DNA of 64,000 nt. It comes from Cupriavidus basilensis. Its GTDB lineage: Bacteria > Pseudomonadota > Gammaproteobacteria > Burkholderiales > Burkholderiaceae. Each line of letters opens with the position of its first letter. Position 1 is the first letter of the stretch. The position numbers and the translations under genes are program-made. Of this stretch, positions 34,659-43,159 are shown one piece after another. Below the pieces are notes generated by a model, which saw nothing but the letters and a program-made list of their open reading frames with translations, was not told the DNA's origin and ran no database searches. The stretch spans positions 1,736,001 to 1,800,000 of the forward strand of contig NZ_CP010537.1 in the NCBI RefSeq assembly GCF_000832305.1, read 5' to 3'.

Positions 34659-36721
34659 ACGCACGATCGAACGCGCAATTGAATACCGAGTTGAATACCC
34701 AGTCGAATAGCCAGTTGAATACCCGGCTAAACGCGCAGCCTTGCACCAGGCAGGACGCCGGCGCGCCCACGCAAGCCACACCCGGCACTCCTGGCGCCGA
34801 CGCGAATCTGCACCGGGCCATCGACGCGGCCCGCGACGCCTTGCTGAGCCACCAGCATCGCGACGGCCATTGGTGCTTTGAGCTAGAGTCGGATGCCACG
34901 ATTACCGCCGAGTACATCCTGATGATGCACTTCGTGGACGAAATCGATGCCGGTTTGCAGGCGGCGATGGCGGTCTACCTGCGAAGCCTCCAGCGGCAAG
35001 ACCGTCATGGTGGCTGGGACCTGTACCACGGTGGCGCGCTCGACGTGTCATGCAGCGTCAAGGCCTACTTTGCGCTCAAGGCGGCCGGCGACGACCCGGA
35101 TGCCCCGCACATGGCCCAGGCCCGCCGCGCCATCCTGGCGCAGGGCGGGGCCGCCAAGGCCAATGTCTTCACCCGCATCCTCCTGGCCACGTTCGGGCAG
35201 GTGCCCTGGCGCGCCACGCCCTTCGTGCCGGTCGAGCTCATCCTGTTCCCGCGCTGGGCGCCGGTGCATCTGGACAAGATGGCCTACTGGGCGCGCTCCA
35301 CGCTGGTGCCGCTGACGGTACTGTGTTCGTTGCGGGCCAAGGCCGCCAATCCGCACCGTGTCGGGGTCAGCGAGCTGTTCGTCACACCGCCCGAGCGCGA
35401 GCGGCACTATTTCTCCAGCAAGGGCCTGATGCGCAAGGCCTTTCTGGTGGCCGACAAGGTTGCGCGCACGATCGAGCCGTGGATTCCCGCCGCGGTACGC
35501 CGGCGGGCCATCGCCCGGGCGCAAGCCTGGTGCGTGGAGCGCATGAACGGCGAGGATGGCCTGGGCGGCATCTTTCCGCCGATGGTGTACTGGTACGAGA
35601 TGATGACGCTGCTTGGCGTGCCAAAGACCGATCCGGCACGCGTTACCTGCCTGGCCGCGATCCGCAAGCTCGTGGTGCGCCGCGCCGACGGCTCGGCCTA
35701 TTGCCAGCCCTGCCTGTCACCGGTGTGGGATACCGCCTGGAGCATCATGGCCTTGCAGCACGCCGGCACCGACGCGCGCACGCAGCAGGCGGTGCAGCGC
35801 GCCTATGACTGGCTGGAAGCGCGGCAGGTGCGAGACCTGCGCGGCGATTGGTCCAAGCACGTGCCGGCGTCGGTACAGCCCGGCGGCTGGGCGTTCCAGT
35901 ACGCCAATGCCTATTACCCGGACATCGACGACAGCGCCGTGGTAGCCGCCATGCTGGCCGTGCACGCGAGGCGCATCGGCCAGCCCGAGCGCTACCAGGA
36001 CGCGGTCGCGAGCGCCGTGAAATGGATGGTGGGCCTGCAGTCGCGCAACGGCGGCTTTGGCGCCTTCGATGCCAATTGCGATCGCGAGTACCTGAACCGC
36101 ATCCCCTTCGCCGACCACGGCGCCCTGCTGGATCCGCCCACCGAGGACGTTTCCGGGCGCGTGCTGCTATGCATTGGCCTGAGCGGAAACCGCCAGGCGC
36201 ACGCCGCCGCCGTCGAACGCTGCGTCGCCTATCTGCGCCGCACGCAGCGCGCCGACGGCGCCTGGTGGGGACGCTGGGGCAGCAACTATATCTATGGCAC
36301 CTGGAGTGTGCTGGCGGGCCTGGCGCTGGTGGGCGAGGACGTGCGCCAGCCCTATATCCGCAAGGCAGTGGACTGGCTGCTACACTGCCAGCACGCCGAC
36401 GGCGGATGGGGCGAGACCAACGATAGCTACTTCGATGGCTCGCTGGCCGGCACCAATGGGGGCGAGAGCACGCCCAACAGCACCGCCTGGGCGCTGCTGG
36501 CCCTCTTCGCCGTGGGCGAGGTGGATACGCCCGCAGTGCGCAGGGGCATTGCTTACCTGCTGGACTGCCAGGCTGGCAGCGGCCTTTGGCAGCATCCGTC
36601 GCACAACGCGCCGGGCTTCCCCCGCATCTACTACCTGAAGTACCACGGCTACACCGCCTACTTCCCGCTATGGGCGCTGACGCGCTACCGTCAGCTGGCG
36701 GGGCGCACGGTGGCGAAGTAG
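34655..36721 (+). CDS. shc: Squalene-hopene cyclase
   Basis: A 688-residue prenyltransferase-like (alpha-alpha barrel) enzyme of full length. The protonating DxDD motif is DIDD at residues 423-426 (YYPDIDDSAV), and several QW repeats are seen (QDRHGGWDLY, QRADGAWWGRWG, QHADGGWGETND, QAGSGLWQH). It cyclises squalene to hopene/hopanol at the inner membrane, the first hopanoid-specific step. No hpn genes for squalene synthesis lie here. Residues 8-27 are a five-fold four-residue repeat not belonging to the family. The start overlaps the TetR stop. Confidence 0.95.
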   Translation: MNARSNAQLNTELNTQSNSQLNTRLNAQPCTRQDAGAPTQATPGTPGADANLHRAIDAARDALLSHQHRDGHWCFELESDATITAEYILMMHFVDEIDAGLQAAMAVYLRSLQRQDRHGGWDLYHGGALDVSCSVKAYFALKAAGDDPDAPHMAQARRAILAQGGAAKANVFTRILLATFGQVPWRATPFVPVELILFPRWAPVHLDKMAYWARSTLVPLTVLCSLRAKAANPHRVGVSELFVTPPERERHYFSSKGLMRKAFLVADKVARTIEPWIPAAVRRRAIARAQAWCVERMNGEDGLGGIFPPMVYWYEMMTLLGVPKTDPARVTCLAAIRKLVVRRADGSAYCQPCLSPVWDTAWSIMALQHAGTDARTQQAVQRAYDWLEARQVRDLRGDWSKHVPASVQPGGWAFQYANAYYPDIDDSAVVAAMLAVHARRIGQPERYQDAVASAVKWMVGLQSRNGGFGAFDANCDREYLNRIPFADHGALLDPPTEDVSGRVLLCIGLSGNRQAHAAAVERCVAYLRRTQRADGAWWGRWGSNYIYGTWSVLAGLALVGEDVRQPYIRKAVDWLLHCQHADGGWGETNDSYFDGSLAGTNGGESTPNSTAWALLALFAVGEVDTPAVRRGIAYLLDCQAGSGLWQHPSHNAPGFPRIYYLKYHGYTAYFPLWALTRYRQLAGRTVAK
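34676..34735 (+). repeat. Five tandem 12-bp repeats in the shc leader
   Basis: Five 12-bp units, mostly CAGTTGAATACC with substitutions, encode Q/E/R-L-N-T-like tetrapeptides (QLNT, ELNT, QSNS, QLNT, RLNA). They lie at residues 8-27 of the cyclase, before the conserved fold. Because the unit is a multiple of three, copy-number change would keep the frame. Confidence 0.85.
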
Positions 36722-36759
36722 GCGCCGAGGCGCCCCGAGGTGCCCCATAGGGCCCCCGG

Positions 36760-37221
36760 TCAGTCACGCATCGCCGGTATGGCGTTGCCCGTCAGCAATA
36801 CCGCCGCTTGCTCGCCATACGCCACCACGTAGCCGCCGTTGGACGCTTGCCATGCCTGGGCGCCTTGGCGGTCGGCGAACCAGAGTTGCTGGTAGTCGCC
36901 GAACTGTCCAAGGTCGAGGCGGTAGCGGTCCAGTACCCTGGCGGGCCGGGCGTCGATGTCGCGTTTGCACGCGGACCAGCTGGTGTAGCCCAGTTCGGCC
37001 GCCAGCAGTTGCAGGCAGTGCTTGAGCTGCAGGGTATGGCGCAGCCGGTAGAGTTCCGCGACGCTTTGCGTGCGTACCTGCGCACAGTGGATGCGCCGGA
37101 TTACCGGTAGCGCCTGCACGGCTTGTTCGGCGTGGAGCTGGCGCAGCAGCCTGCGTGCATGGCGGCGCAGGAAGTCGCTATTGGGAAGGCGAGCTGGAGT
37201 GTTGAGCGTTGTGAGCCACAT
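36760..37221 (-). CDS. Hypothetical protein with helical DNA-binding-like N-region
   Basis: A 153-residue protein. The N-terminal part is basic and helical (FLRRHARRLLRQLHAEQAVQ), and LKHCLQLLAAELGYTSWSACKRDID resembles the short helical motif at the N-terminus of some glyoxalase-superfamily proteins. The C-terminal part is beta-rich (YQQLWFADRQGAQAW, GYVVAYGEQAAVLLTG). I do not know its function. The start at 37221 has AAAGGACATGAC upstream, which decides it; codons further up have no similarity. It stands alone between shc and the FAD-protein gene. Confidence 0.6.
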   Translation of the reverse strand: MWLTTLNTPARLPNSDFLRRHARRLLRQLHAEQAVQALPVIRRIHCAQVRTQSVAELYRLRHTLQLKHCLQLLAAELGYTSWSACKRDIDARPARVLDRYRLDLGQFGDYQQLWFADRQGAQAWQASNGGYVVAYGEQAAVLLTGNAIPAMRD

Positions 37222-37475
37222 GTCATGTCCTTTGCAATGCCGTTTCCCGCGGCGGCAAAAAAGGTCAACGGTGTGGTTCTTGCAACGAACTGGCGGTGCC
37301 GGGCTGGATCGCTCGGCGCCGTGCGGTACGGGCAGGCAGGTGCGCTGGCTTTTGCGGGAGCGGGCGCCCTGCCGGCGCCCGGACCAGATTATATGCCAAC
37401 GGCGGGTGCGCTTGGCAAGCGTTGCCGGATTCGGGGTGCGGCTGCCCGTTGGCCGGATGCCGGCCTGCTCGGCTG

Positions 37476-38969
37476 CTAGGCCGCCTGCGCCTCGATCCCG
37501 GCCGTTAGTCCGAGTTCCTCCACCAGCCGCGCCGCCAGCGCTGCCGCCTGGTTGCGCACGTCGATGATGGTGCCGGACTCCCACAGCGCCCCGCGCAGCG
37601 GCGCGCCCAGTGCGCTGAGGCCTGGCACGAGGCGGCCGCCGCGATCGAATACGCGGCCATGCGCGTCGCCGTCGAGGCCGGAGCCTGCTGCCGCTGGCCG
37701 GACCAGGCCGCGCGCCAGCAGGCTGCGCACCAGCGGCCGGGTGTTGCCGGCGTGCCAGCCGTATTGCGCGCCGGTGCAGTTGATGGCGGCGTCCACCGTG
37801 GCCGGGGCTTGCAGTTCGCGGGAGAGGTGCAGAGCCACCCGGAGGTGTTTCTCTGCCTTGCCTGCAGGGCCGCGTTGCCAGCCGTTGGCGTCATGCGCTT
37901 CGGTCTTGCCGGGCACGGCTTCGAGCGCGGTGACGCGGGCGGCATGCACATGCAGGCGGCCCTGCGCGCGCACTGCCTCGAAGACCGCGTGCGTGGGCGG
38001 CGCCGCGCGGTGCAGCAGGTTGTCCCAGAAGGGGCGCACATGGCGCAGGAAGCGTTGGCGCTCCGGCACGCTGGCGGCTGCCCACAGCGGGGCGATGTAG
38101 GCGCGCAGCGCGCTCGGCACGCTTTGCCAGTCCAGGCCCTGGGCGGCCAGCTTGTCGCGCTGCCGGCGCACCCAGCGGACCACGCTGCGGGCGGTGGGCG
38201 CGGCCAGCGCTTCGGCCCCGGCGGCGGCGAGGAAGTCGTCGCAGGGGCCGGCGTTGTGGCGCAGCCAGGGCACCAGCGCGCGCCGCGAGAACGCGTGGTA
38301 GGTGCCGGTGAAGCCGAGCCGTTCCAGCGTGGCAACCACGTCGAGCATGGTCAGGCTGGTGCCGATCAAGGCGATTTCGCGCGCGCTTGCGAGCCGGGCC
38401 AGTGCATCGGGTTGCCAGGGATCCGGGACGTAGCGGCCATCGGTCTCCAGTGTGTCGTCTTGTGTCAGCACTGGCCGTGCCTGCTGCACGCCGGTGGCCA
38501 GCACGATGTGATCGGCGTCCCATGCGCGGCCGTCGGCGCTGCGCACGCGGTGCGGCACGCCGATGGCTACGTCGGTGATTTCCGTGCGCACGTGCTCCAG
38601 CGTGGCGCGTCCGGCGGCCCCGGCCAGGGCGCGCGCCAGGGTGTCTCGCAGGTAGTCGCCATAGACGCTGCGCGGGACGAAGGCATTGTCGGCCTCGGCT
38701 GCGCTGGCATGCACGTGGCGTACCAGCCATTGCGAGAAATCCTCCAGCGCTTCGGGATAAAGACTGAAGTTCAGCGCGGGCCCGTTCAGGTAGTGGGCCG
38801 GGTCCTGCGTGCTGTAGGCCAGGCCGCGCCCCGGCTCGGCGCGCGGCTCGAACAGGTGGATGGCAAGCGGGGCGCTGCTGTCGCGCAGCAGGCGGATGGC
38901 GCTCAGGGTGCCGGCCATGCCGCCGCCGACGATGGCGATGCGGCGCGGCTGGGAGTCGGGTCGGGTCAT
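37476..38969 (-). CDS. FAD/NAD(P)-binding protein (NAD_binding_9 type oxidoreductase)
   Basis: A 497-residue flavoprotein. RIAIVGGGMAGTLSAIRLL (residues 10-28) binds FAD, and a second nucleotide motif IALIGTSLTMLDVVATLERLG suggests NAD(P)H binding. AYSTQDPAHYLNGPALNF matches the HcbL/NAD_binding_9 family. The reaction is unknown; such proteins accompany monooxygenases or are imidazole/sulfur-compound oxidoreductases. It is the last gene of the ABC/acyl-CoA-dehydrogenase-like cluster, 7 bp after the previous stop. Confidence 0.88.
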   Translation of the reverse strand: MTRPDSQPRRIAIVGGGMAGTLSAIRLLRDSSAPLAIHLFEPRAEPGRGLAYSTQDPAHYLNGPALNFSLYPEALEDFSQWLVRHVHASAAEADNAFVPRSVYGDYLRDTLARALAGAAGRATLEHVRTEITDVAIGVPHRVRSADGRAWDADHIVLATGVQQARPVLTQDDTLETDGRYVPDPWQPDALARLASAREIALIGTSLTMLDVVATLERLGFTGTYHAFSRRALVPWLRHNAGPCDDFLAAAGAEALAAPTARSVVRWVRRQRDKLAAQGLDWQSVPSALRAYIAPLWAAASVPERQRFLRHVRPFWDNLLHRAAPPTHAVFEAVRAQGRLHVHAARVTALEAVPGKTEAHDANGWQRGPAGKAEKHLRVALHLSRELQAPATVDAAINCTGAQYGWHAGNTRPLVRSLLARGLVRPAAAGSGLDGDAHGRVFDRGGRLVPGLSALGAPLRGALWESGTIIDVRNQAAALAARLVEELGLTAGIEAQAA

Positions 38970-38976
38970 GATGGCC

Positions 38977-40287
38977 TCAGGCTTGGGTGCCGGGCGGCGT
39001 GGCTGCCGCGGCATGGGTTGCGATGCCGGCCGCCGCGCGCAGGGCCTGCGCGCCGGCGCCGGCCAGGATCGCGTCGTTCTGCGGCGTGTGGATGCGGCTG
39101 CAGAGCACGTTGCGGTAGTGGCGCTCAAGCGGGTTGCCGCGCGACAGGGCGGGGTTGCCGGCGTGCCTGAGCGCGAGCTCGACGGCGGCGATGGCGTTGT
39201 CGGTCACGTTGAGCTTGAGCAGGTTGCTGTCGCTGGCGCTGGCCGGCGCGCCGGCATCGGCATCTGCGCTGAAGCGCTCCAGCAGCACGCGGTTGGCCAG
39301 CAGCCAGGCGTCGATGCGGCCCACCGCTTCCTGCAAGCGCGGCAAGGTGGCCAGCGGCGCGCCCAGGCTGCCGGGCTCGCGCAGGTTGAGCCATGCCACG
39401 AACCAGTCGCGGGCGCTGCGCGCCACGGTGTCATAAAGCGTGCCGAGCAGGGTCGACGTCCACACAGCCCAGGCCGGGTCGTGGCGCTCGCCCCAGGCGG
39501 CGGGCAGGCGCAGGTCGACCGCGTAGGCGGCGGGCAGCGGCGTGTTGTCGAAGACCACGTCGTGGCTGCCGGTGGCGCGCATGCCGAGATGGTCCCAGGT
39601 GGGCACCACGGTGATGCCGGGCGCGTCGCGCGGCACCAGGAACACGCCGGTGCGCGGGACCGGCTCATCGGTGCGCCCCCACACGGCCAGCCAGCGCAGG
39701 GCCGGGATGCCGGTGGCGTAGATCTTGTGGCCGGACAAGCGCCAGCCATCGCCGTGCCGGCGTGCCACCGTGGCTGGCAGGCCGCCGCGCGCGGGAGACC
39801 CCAGCTCGGGCTCCACGCGCAGCGAGTTGATCAGCGCGCCTTGCTCCACCGCGCTGCGCTGCACCTGCTCGCGCAGGGGCGCCGGCCATTGCGTGTCTTG
39901 CGCCAGGTTGCGGTGGCCAAGGATCTGCATCACCAGCACCAGCGCGGTAGACGGATCTCCGGCGGCAACGTGATGGACGATGCGGCGGGCGTCGGCTAGT
40001 CCCGCCCCGGCACCGCCAAGCGCGCGCGGCACGGTCAGGGCGAGCAGGCCAAGCTGGTGGAGCTCGGCGATGTTCTCGAAGGCGAAGCTGCCATCGCGGT
40101 CATGGGCGGCGGCGCGCGCGGCAAAGCGTTCGGACAAGGCACGCAGCGCTTCGTCGCTGGCAAGCGCGCGGGCCGCGCCGGGCGGTGGCGAGGCCGGCTC
40201 GGCAAGCTCGGCCGAGGCGAAGCCGTTTTCGCGATGCCACTGGGAAATCCGTTGCCGGCTGGTGGTGCCGGTGGATTGCAAGCTCAT
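38977..40287 (-). CDS. Acyl-CoA dehydrogenase-like FMN/FAD protein (SfnB/DszC type)
   Basis: A 436-residue protein with the acyl-CoA dehydrogenase fold but the pattern of sulfur-metabolism relatives (SfnB, DszC). Segments include LGLLALTVPRALGGAGAGLADARRIVHHVAAGD, LSGHKIYATGIPALRWLAVWG and MRATGSHDVVFDNTPLP. The catalytic glutamate motif of true acyl-CoA dehydrogenases (YEGTSE) is absent; the matching area reads CSRIHTPQNDAILAG. It probably works as a reduced-flavin-dependent monooxygenase. It lies with ABC transporter genes, 65 bp after a binding-protein gene. Confidence 0.88.
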   Translation of the reverse strand: MSLQSTGTTSRQRISQWHRENGFASAELAEPASPPPGAARALASDEALRALSERFAARAAAHDRDGSFAFENIAELHQLGLLALTVPRALGGAGAGLADARRIVHHVAAGDPSTALVLVMQILGHRNLAQDTQWPAPLREQVQRSAVEQGALINSLRVEPELGSPARGGLPATVARRHGDGWRLSGHKIYATGIPALRWLAVWGRTDEPVPRTGVFLVPRDAPGITVVPTWDHLGMRATGSHDVVFDNTPLPAAYAVDLRLPAAWGERHDPAWAVWTSTLLGTLYDTVARSARDWFVAWLNLREPGSLGAPLATLPRLQEAVGRIDAWLLANRVLLERFSADADAGAPASASDSNLLKLNVTDNAIAAVELALRHAGNPALSRGNPLERHYRNVLCSRIHTPQNDAILAGAGAQALRAAAGIATHAAAATPPGTQA

Positions 40288-40352
40288 GGTTGCTCCTGTC
40301 GTGTGCTTGTGCTGTTTTGTCTTTGGTGTGGTGTGGTGTTGCGTGGCGGGGC

Positions 40353-41297
40353 TTAGTGGCAAATCAGCCCGCTTTCCACCAGCATCATGTTGAAAGCTGC
40401 GTCGCCGGCGGCCGCGTCGCGCAGCCGCGCAAGGCGCCCGTCGCGCTGCCAGCGCGCCAGCCATTGCGCCAGGTAGCGGGCCGATTGCGCGTCCGGCTGG
40501 CGCAGCGCCAGCGCCGCGCCCTCGCCGTCGAGCACCAGCGGCGCCGCGGTAAAGAAACGCCACTCGGGCAAGCGCATCACCCGGGCGACCAGGGTGGCGT
40601 CTTCCGCCACCGCCGCGCACTCGCCGCGGCGGAACGCCAGCAGCGCCTGCAGCGCGGAGGGATAGCCGCGCAGCACGGCGCCGGCGCGCGCCAGCGCGGG
40701 TTGAAAGGGGCTGCCCGCGCTCACGCAGGCCGTCTTGCCGTTGAGGGCATCGAGCCGGCTGACCGGCGTGTAGCGTAGCGTCAGCAAGGTGCCGCGCGGC
40801 GTGGCCGGCGCCGGCACGGCAGCCGCGCGCGGATGTCCGGCGTTCCGCGGCGCGCCGAAGGCGAGGTCGATATCCGTGTTGGCGCTGTCGCCAATGCCTG
40901 CAACGGGCAGATGACGCAGCCGCGCCGGTACGCCCAGCGCGCGGCCGAGCTCGGCGGCCAGTGCGGCCTCGCCCGGGTCGGGCTCCGCGATCAGGGGCCG
41001 GCCTGGTGGCGTGGGGTGCGCATAGGCGTGCACGCCCACCACCAGCTCGCCGCGCGCCCGGGCCTGCAGGAGCAGTGGGCCGGGCTCGGACGGTTGTGCT
41101 TGCCAGGGTGCACCCGTGAACAGCCAGAGTGGCACGGCCATGGCACCGGCGGCCAGTGCCATGGCGCCTGCCGCGCGGCGCACGGCACGCAGCGCTGCCG
41201 GCGGGATGCGGGGCAGGGCGCGCGCTGGGTTGCGCTGTTGCACCGCATGCGGGCCCAGCCATCCGGTGCCGTTCAGATGCCAGAGCTCATCGGGCAT
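40353..41297 (-). CDS. Membrane-anchored substrate-binding domain protein (SBP_bac_3 type)
   Basis: A 314-residue protein. About 43 cytosolic residues precede one membrane helix (AMALAAGAMAVPLWLFTG), followed by a family-3 solute-binding domain (ARGELVVGVHAYAHPTPPG, AALAAELGRALGVPARL, DIDLAFGAP). It has no cleavable signal or lipobox, so it should stay anchored in the inner membrane, facing the periplasm. It sits 3 bp after the ATPase gene, in an operon that already has a separate binding protein. It may be a second receptor or a sensor. Confidence 0.82.
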   Translation of the reverse strand: MPDELWHLNGTGWLGPHAVQQRNPARALPRIPPAALRAVRRAAGAMALAAGAMAVPLWLFTGAPWQAQPSEPGPLLLQARARGELVVGVHAYAHPTPPGRPLIAEPDPGEAALAAELGRALGVPARLRHLPVAGIGDSANTDIDLAFGAPRNAGHPRAAAVPAPATPRGTLLTLRYTPVSRLDALNGKTACVSAGSPFQPALARAGAVLRGYPSALQALLAFRRGECAAVAEDATLVARVMRLPEWRFFTAAPLVLDGEGAALALRQPDAQSARYLAQWLARWQRDGRLARLRDAAAGDAAFNMMLVESGLICH

Positions 41298-41300
41298 GGC

Positions 41301-42131
41301 TTACCATCCCTGGCCCAGTCCCAGCAGGCCCAGGATTTCACGGCGCAGCCGGATCAGCTCGGGATCGTCGCGGTGGCGCGGGTAGTCGCGATCGATCTTG
41401 ATTTCCGCCGTGATGCGGGCGGGGCGTTCGCTGAACACGATCACGCGGGTTGCCAGCAGCAGCGCTTCTTCCACGTCGTGGGTGACCAGCAGCGCGGTAA
41501 AGCGCGCGCGCTGCCATAACGACACCAGTTCGCCCTGCATGCTCAGGCGCGTGAGGGAATCGAGCTTGCCCAGCGGTTCGTCGAGGATCAGCAAGCGCGG
41601 CTCGTTGACCAGCGCGCGCGCCAGCGCGGCGCGTTGTGCCATGCCGCCGGACAGCTGGCGCGGATAGGCTCGCGCGAACTCGGTCAGGCCAACGCGCGCC
41701 AGCGCATCGTCCACGCGCTCGCGCTGGCTGCCGAGCAAGCCGCGCGCCTCCAGGCCCAGCGCGGCGTTGTCCCAGACGGTGCGCCACGGGTACAGCGTCG
41801 GGTCCTGGAACACCACCACCCGGCTCGGGTCCGGCCCGCCGATCGGCACGCCATCCACTGCGAGCGTGCCGCGCCGCGGCGGCTCCAGCCCGGCAACGAG
41901 CCGCAGCAGGGTGGACTTGCCGCAGCCGCTGGGGCCGAGCAGGGCCACGAATTCGCCTGGCTCGGCCGTCAGGCTGACGCGGCTGAGCACCGGCAACACC
42001 TGGTCGCGCAGCGTGAAATGGTGGCTCACCTGGTCGATCGTCAGGCGTACGCCGTTGCTGGCGCTGTCCCTGCCGGTGGCGGCTTGCGCAGGTTGGGCCT
42101 GGGCGGGTTTATCGAGCACGGCGCTTACCAT
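41301..42131 (-). CDS. ABC transporter ATP-binding protein (nitrate/sulfonate/taurine family)
   Basis: A 276-residue ATPase. Walker A is GPSGCGKST, the Q-loop VVFQDPTLYPWRTV, the signature LSGGMAQRAALARAL, Walker B LLILDEPLGKLD, and the switch histidine is in LLVTHDVEEAL. The wording is that of SsuB/TauB. About 28 N-terminal residues are Ala/Gln-rich extra. The start at 42131 overlaps the permease stop by 7 bp. It powers import by the permease and Tat-exported binding protein next to it. Confidence 0.94.
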   Translation of the reverse strand: MVSAVLDKPAQAQPAQAATGRDSASNGVRLTIDQVSHHFTLRDQVLPVLSRVSLTAEPGEFVALLGPSGCGKSTLLRLVAGLEPPRRGTLAVDGVPIGGPDPSRVVVFQDPTLYPWRTVWDNAALGLEARGLLGSQRERVDDALARVGLTEFARAYPRQLSGGMAQRAALARALVNEPRLLILDEPLGKLDSLTRLSMQGELVSLWQRARFTALLVTHDVEEALLLATRVIVFSERPARITAEIKIDRDYPRHRDDPELIRLRREILGLLGLGQGW

Positions 42132-43159
42132 TTGACCACTCCTTTTTGCCATGCCAGCAGGCGATCCCGCGAGCGGAACAGCAGCGTGATGAGCCCGGAG
42201 AAGATGATCGCCATGACCAGCAGCGCGCCGTACATGCTGGCGTAGGCGGCCCAGCCCTGGGCCCATTGCAGATACCAGCCCAGCCCGGACTTGACGCCCA
42301 GCATCTCGGCCACCACCAGCACGGAGAACGACGCGCCAAGGCCCATGAACAAGCCAACGAACACGCTGGGCAGTGCCGCCGGCACCGCCACCTTGAGCAC
42401 CAGGAAGCGCTCCTTGGCGCCGAGCGTGCGCGCCACGTCGTAGTAGGCCGGGTCGACCGCCGCCACGCCGGACCAGGTCAGCACCGTGACCGGGAACCAC
42501 GTGGCCAGCGCCACCAGGAAGGTGGCGGCGCTGGCGCTGCTGGGAAAGGCGAAGAACACGATCGGCAGCCAGGCCGTGGCCGGCAGCGGGCCCAGCAGGC
42601 GCAGCACCGGATGGACCCAGTAGCCCGCGCGGCTCGACCAGCCGATGGACACGCCAGTCAGGAAGCCCGCCAGCGCGCCCAGCAGGTAGCCGGTGGCCAG
42701 CAGGCGCAACGAATGCGCCACCGCCTCTGCAAGCCGCGCATAGTCCTCGACAAAGACTTCGACAAGCGCCTGCGGCGGTGCGAAGAAGGGGCGCGGCAGC
42801 AGCCCGAGCTTGGCGGTCACCACTTCCCAGATGAAGGTCAGCACGGCTAGCACGAGCAGCCAGGGCCCCGCGCGGCGCAACCAAGCGCCTATGCCGCCCA
42901 GCCGGTGCTGCACGAAGGCCAGCACCAGCAGCACCGCGGCAATGCCCGCGAACAGCGAGGCGGTCTCATGGGTCAGCGGCCAGTCCTCCGGCTCCGGCCA
43001 GAACTTGACGATGGCCGCCACGCTCAGCCAGGCCGCCGCAGCCAGCGCGCCACCCAGCCAGACGCGCGGCACGGCTGGCGCGGGCACGGCCAGGAAGTCA
43101 TCGTGCGCATCCTGCACGCCATGCACGCCGTGTTGCCCCTCAGCCGAGAACGTTGGCAT
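42125..43159 (-). CDS. ABC transporter permease (nitrate/sulfonate/taurine family)
   Basis: A 344-residue membrane protein. Three extra N-terminal helices precede the normal six-helix BPD_transp_1 core. The EAA loop reads DVARTLGAKERFLVLKVAVP, and LPATAWLPIVFFAFPSSASAATFLVAL is typical of SsuC/TauC. It overlaps the binding-protein gene by 20 bp and the ATPase gene by 7 bp, a tight operon. The substrate is probably a sulfonate or similar sulfur ester, judged from the flavin enzyme nearby. Confidence 0.92.
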   Translation of the reverse strand: MPTFSAEGQHGVHGVQDAHDDFLAVPAPAVPRVWLGGALAAAAWLSVAAIVKFWPEPEDWPLTHETASLFAGIAAVLLVLAFVQHRLGGIGAWLRRAGPWLLVLAVLTFIWEVVTAKLGLLPRPFFAPPQALVEVFVEDYARLAEAVAHSLRLLATGYLLGALAGFLTGVSIGWSSRAGYWVHPVLRLLGPLPATAWLPIVFFAFPSSASAATFLVALATWFPVTVLTWSGVAAVDPAYYDVARTLGAKERFLVLKVAVPAALPSVFVGLFMGLGASFSVLVVAEMLGVKSGLGWYLQWAQGWAAYASMYGALLVMAIIFSGLITLLFRSRDRLLAWQKGVVKW

